DNA of 64,000 bases. It comes from Candidatus Praeruminimicrobium purgamenti (GTDB lineage Bacteria; Elusimicrobiota; Endomicrobiia; Endomicrobiales; Endomicrobiaceae). This document shows positions 62,263 to 64,000 of this stretch, piece by piece; the stretch's first letter is position 1; each line of letters begins with the position of its first letter. The stretch lies in assembly GCA_018433585.1 (NCBI GenBank), contig JAHDQW010000005.1, positions 49,059-113,058 of the forward strand, read 5' to 3'. A program made the translations under genes and the position numbers. Below the pieces are notes generated by a model. The model was not told the DNA's origin. It did not search any database and was given only the letters and a program-made list of their open reading frames with translations.

Positions 62263-63528
62263 TTATTTTCTTATATTACCGTTACCTCTGACAATAAATT
62301 TTGTTGTTGTAAGTTCACGCGCGCCCATTACGCCTCTTGCATGAAGCTTATTTGTAGAAATACCTATTTCCGCTCCAAGCCCGAAAACGCTTCCGTCGTG
62401 AAGTCTTGTAGAAACATTATGAAATACAGCCGCGCTGTTAACTTCTCTTAAAAATTTTTCGGCTCTTTCTTTATTATTTGTAATTATAGAATCAGAATGG
62501 GCAGAACCGTATCTGTTAATATGCATTATCGCTTCTTCCAAAGAATTAACTACTTTAATTGAAACTATAAGGCTGTGATACTCGGTCATCCAGTCTTCTT
62601 CCGTAGCGTCAATAACATTACCGACTATTTCTTTAGTAAGTTTACACCCTCTTATTTCAACGCCGAGCATCTCATATTTTTTGCATAATTCAGGTAAAAT
62701 CTTACCGGCGATATCCCTATGAACTAAGACAGTTTCCGTAGCATTGCAAACGCCCGGTCTCTGACATTTTGCATTGACCGAAACTTTTATCGCCATATCA
62801 ATATCCGCTTCTTTGTCTATATAAGTATGGCATAACCCGCTGCCGTGCGAAAGAATCGGTATTGTGGAATGTTGTTTAATGAAATCAATCATCTTCTCCC
62901 CGCCTCTCGGAATCAATAAATCTATTAATTTATCCAGTTTTATTAATTCTGAAATTGCGTTTCTGTCGACTGTGTCTATCAGAGTAACCGCACCGGCAGG
63001 CATCCCGGCGGATTCTCCCGAAGAAGATATGATGTTTGCCAGTATTTTATTTGAATTTATAGCTTCTGAACCGCCCCTTAAAACTATTGCGTTCCCCGAT
63101 TTTATGCATAATGCGGATGCGTCCACCGTAACGTTAGGTCTTGATTCGTATATCATTGCGATTGTCCCGAGAGGCACTCTGACTTTCTGAATATTCAAAT
63201 TGTCGCTTAAAGTTCTGTTTTCTATGATTTCGCCTATAGGGTCCTCTTGTTTAACAATGCTTCTTACGCCTTCTATCATATCCGCAATTCGTTTTTCAGT
63301 AAGCTTCAATCTGTCTATAAGAGCATCGTCCAATCCTGCATCTTTTGCAGATTCTACGTCTATATCATTATGAAACATTATCTCTTTAATATTTTTTTCC
63401 AAACCGGCTGCAATAGCCAAAAGTACTGCATTCTTTTGCTTAAAATTCATTAATCCGAGCTTTTGAGAAGCTATTTTTGCCGCAGAGACCTTTTTAACAA
63501 CCAGTTGTTTTATTTCATTTTCTTCCAT
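62263..63528 (-). CDS. proA: Gamma-glutamyl phosphate reductase
   Basis: Second step of proline synthesis: glutamyl phosphate to glutamate semialdehyde, NADPH-dependent. 421 aa, typical length. Seen: the VPLGTIAMIYESRPNVTVDA strand, KSGNAIVLRGGSEA, LIPRGGEKMIDFI, catalytic Cys in KCQRPGVCNATE and the GLGAEIGIST and LHARGVMGARELT ends. It begins right after the aconitase stop (TAAATG) and leads into the bat2 moxR. Glutamate-related flow links both genes. Confidence 0.95.
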   Translation of the reverse strand: MEENEIKQLVVKKVSAAKIASQKLGLMNFKQKNAVLLAIAAGLEKNIKEIMFHNDIDVESAKDAGLDDALIDRLKLTEKRIADMIEGVRSIVKQEDPIGEIIENRTLSDNLNIQKVRVPLGTIAMIYESRPNVTVDASALCIKSGNAIVLRGGSEAINSNKILANIISSSGESAGMPAGAVTLIDTVDRNAISELIKLDKLIDLLIPRGGEKMIDFIKQHSTIPILSHGSGLCHTYIDKEADIDMAIKVSVNAKCQRPGVCNATETVLVHRDIAGKILPELCKKYEMLGVEIRGCKLTKEIVGNVIDATEEDWMTEYHSLIVSIKVVNSLEEAIMHINRYGSAHSDSIITNNKERAEKFLREVNSAAVFHNVSTRLHDGSVFGLGAEIGISTNKLHARGVMGARELTTTKFIVRGNGNIRK

Positions 63529-64000
63529 TTATTTCATGCTCTCTTTTATCCAGTTTAATAAACCGCCGGCAAATAAAATTTCTTTCTGTCTGTCCGTAAA
63601 AGTATAATTTAATTTTATATTCTTGTCATTAACTTTTATAAATAAATCTTTATTGTTCTTTATAACATTTCTTATGTCTGCAAACTCAATTTTATCCGCA
63701 AGCTTTACAATTTCATAATCTGCGGAATCATTAAATGTCAAAGGTATAATCCCGAAATTAATAAGATTTGCCAAATGTATTCTCGCAAATGATTTTGTAA
63801 TAACAAATTTTATTCCTAGATATCTCGGCGCGAGAGCGGCATGCTCCCTCGAAGAACCCTGACCGTAGTTTTCGGCACCTATAATAATTCCGTTCATTAC
63901 TTTCTTGGCTCTTGACACAAAATCTTTATCTACGGCGCCGAAAGTAAATTCAGATATAGCCGGCAAATTTGACCTTAGCGGAAGAATCTTTGCGCCGGCC
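63529..64000 (-). CDS. acn: Aconitase C-terminal (swivel) domain, 5' part off the window
   Basis: 157 codons are visible and the frame stays open to the right edge: it reads AGAKILPLRSNLPAISEF across the edge. The swivel domain has YGQGSSREHAALAPRYLG with the substrate-binding Ser/Arg, IKFVITKSFARIHLANLINFGIIPL and GGLLNWIKE near the end. AG-KILPLRSN-PAIS is typical of the single-chain bacterial aconitase type, rather than a separate LeuD. Gives isocitrate for glutamate synthesis; the 4Fe-4S part would lie beyond the window. Confidence 0.85.
   Translation of the reverse strand, partial: AGAKILPLRSNLPAISEFTFGAVDKDFVSRAKKVMNGIIIGAENYGQGSSREHAALAPRYLGIKFVITKSFARIHLANLINFGIIPLTFNDSADYEIVKLADKIEFADIRNVIKNNKDLFIKVNDKNIKLNYTFTDRQKEILFAGGLLNWIKESMK

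Overview
The window is AT-rich DNA from a Gram-negative (diderm) bacterium. The sequence shows OmpA-family and FadL-type outer-membrane proteins, several lipobox lipoproteins and many signal peptides. The mix of core genes (rimP-nusA-infB-rbfA-nrnA, groESL, dnaE, topA, dprA) with a MoxR/Bat system suits Elusimicrobiota, perhaps an Endomicrobium relative. That placement is an inference from overall character, not a tested assignment. Coding density is very high. Every protein gene I can support lies on the minus strand, so read right to left for transcription order; the only plus-strand gene is a tRNA-Leu.

Left part (1-14.5 kb): a translation operon, rimP-nusA-infB-rbfA-nrnA, starts from its own promoter followed at once by a terminator-like hairpin, probably an attenuator. 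Upstream of it lies a first MoxR/Bat operon (bat1): moxR, a DUF58 gene, a Sel1-repeat gene, a BatD/DUF4381-like gene, batA, batB, batC and batD. The moxR promoter carries a 26-nt near-CIRCE operator at the same place as the CIRCE on groES, which suggests HrcA control. mazG and tRNA-Leu diverge from one short promoter region.

Middle (14.5-32.6 kb): housekeeping genes (xerC-like, topA, dprA) are joined to a cell-envelope series. That series holds an ankyrin protein, a GalE-like epimerase, an LtaS-type phosphoglycerol transferase, a secreted putative (alpha/alpha) toroid protein broken by one amber codon, a Big2-like lipoprotein, a DUF5683 protein, three related jelly-roll-like surface proteins and a large OmpA-family protein. 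groES-groEL follows with promoter, CIRCE and terminator.

Right-middle (32.6-45.6 kb): tRNA-Cys and tRNA-Val share a promoter. Then come an exported beta-CASP metallo-beta-lactamase, a membrane protein with a spermidine-synthase-like domain, a Gfo/Idh/MocA-DegT pair that may make an amino sugar, a FadL-like porin, dnaE, and rsfS, a LytR_C protein and yqeK.

Right part (45.6-64 kb): a second, larger MoxR/Bat operon (bat2) follows aconitase (partial) and proA. Its order is moxR, DUF58, DUF4381-like, batA, batB, a 1507-aa TPR/coiled-coil protein, batD, a TPR-SH3 batE, nadD, a second DUF4381-like gene, a 1104-aa TPR/coiled-coil protein, then yqeK. The two giant proteins look like greatly enlarged BatC paralogs: they share its TPR head and a C-terminal tail ending in Trp, with a very long rod between. 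They and their insertion into the usual nadD-yqeK-rsfS neighbourhood are the most unusual content here.
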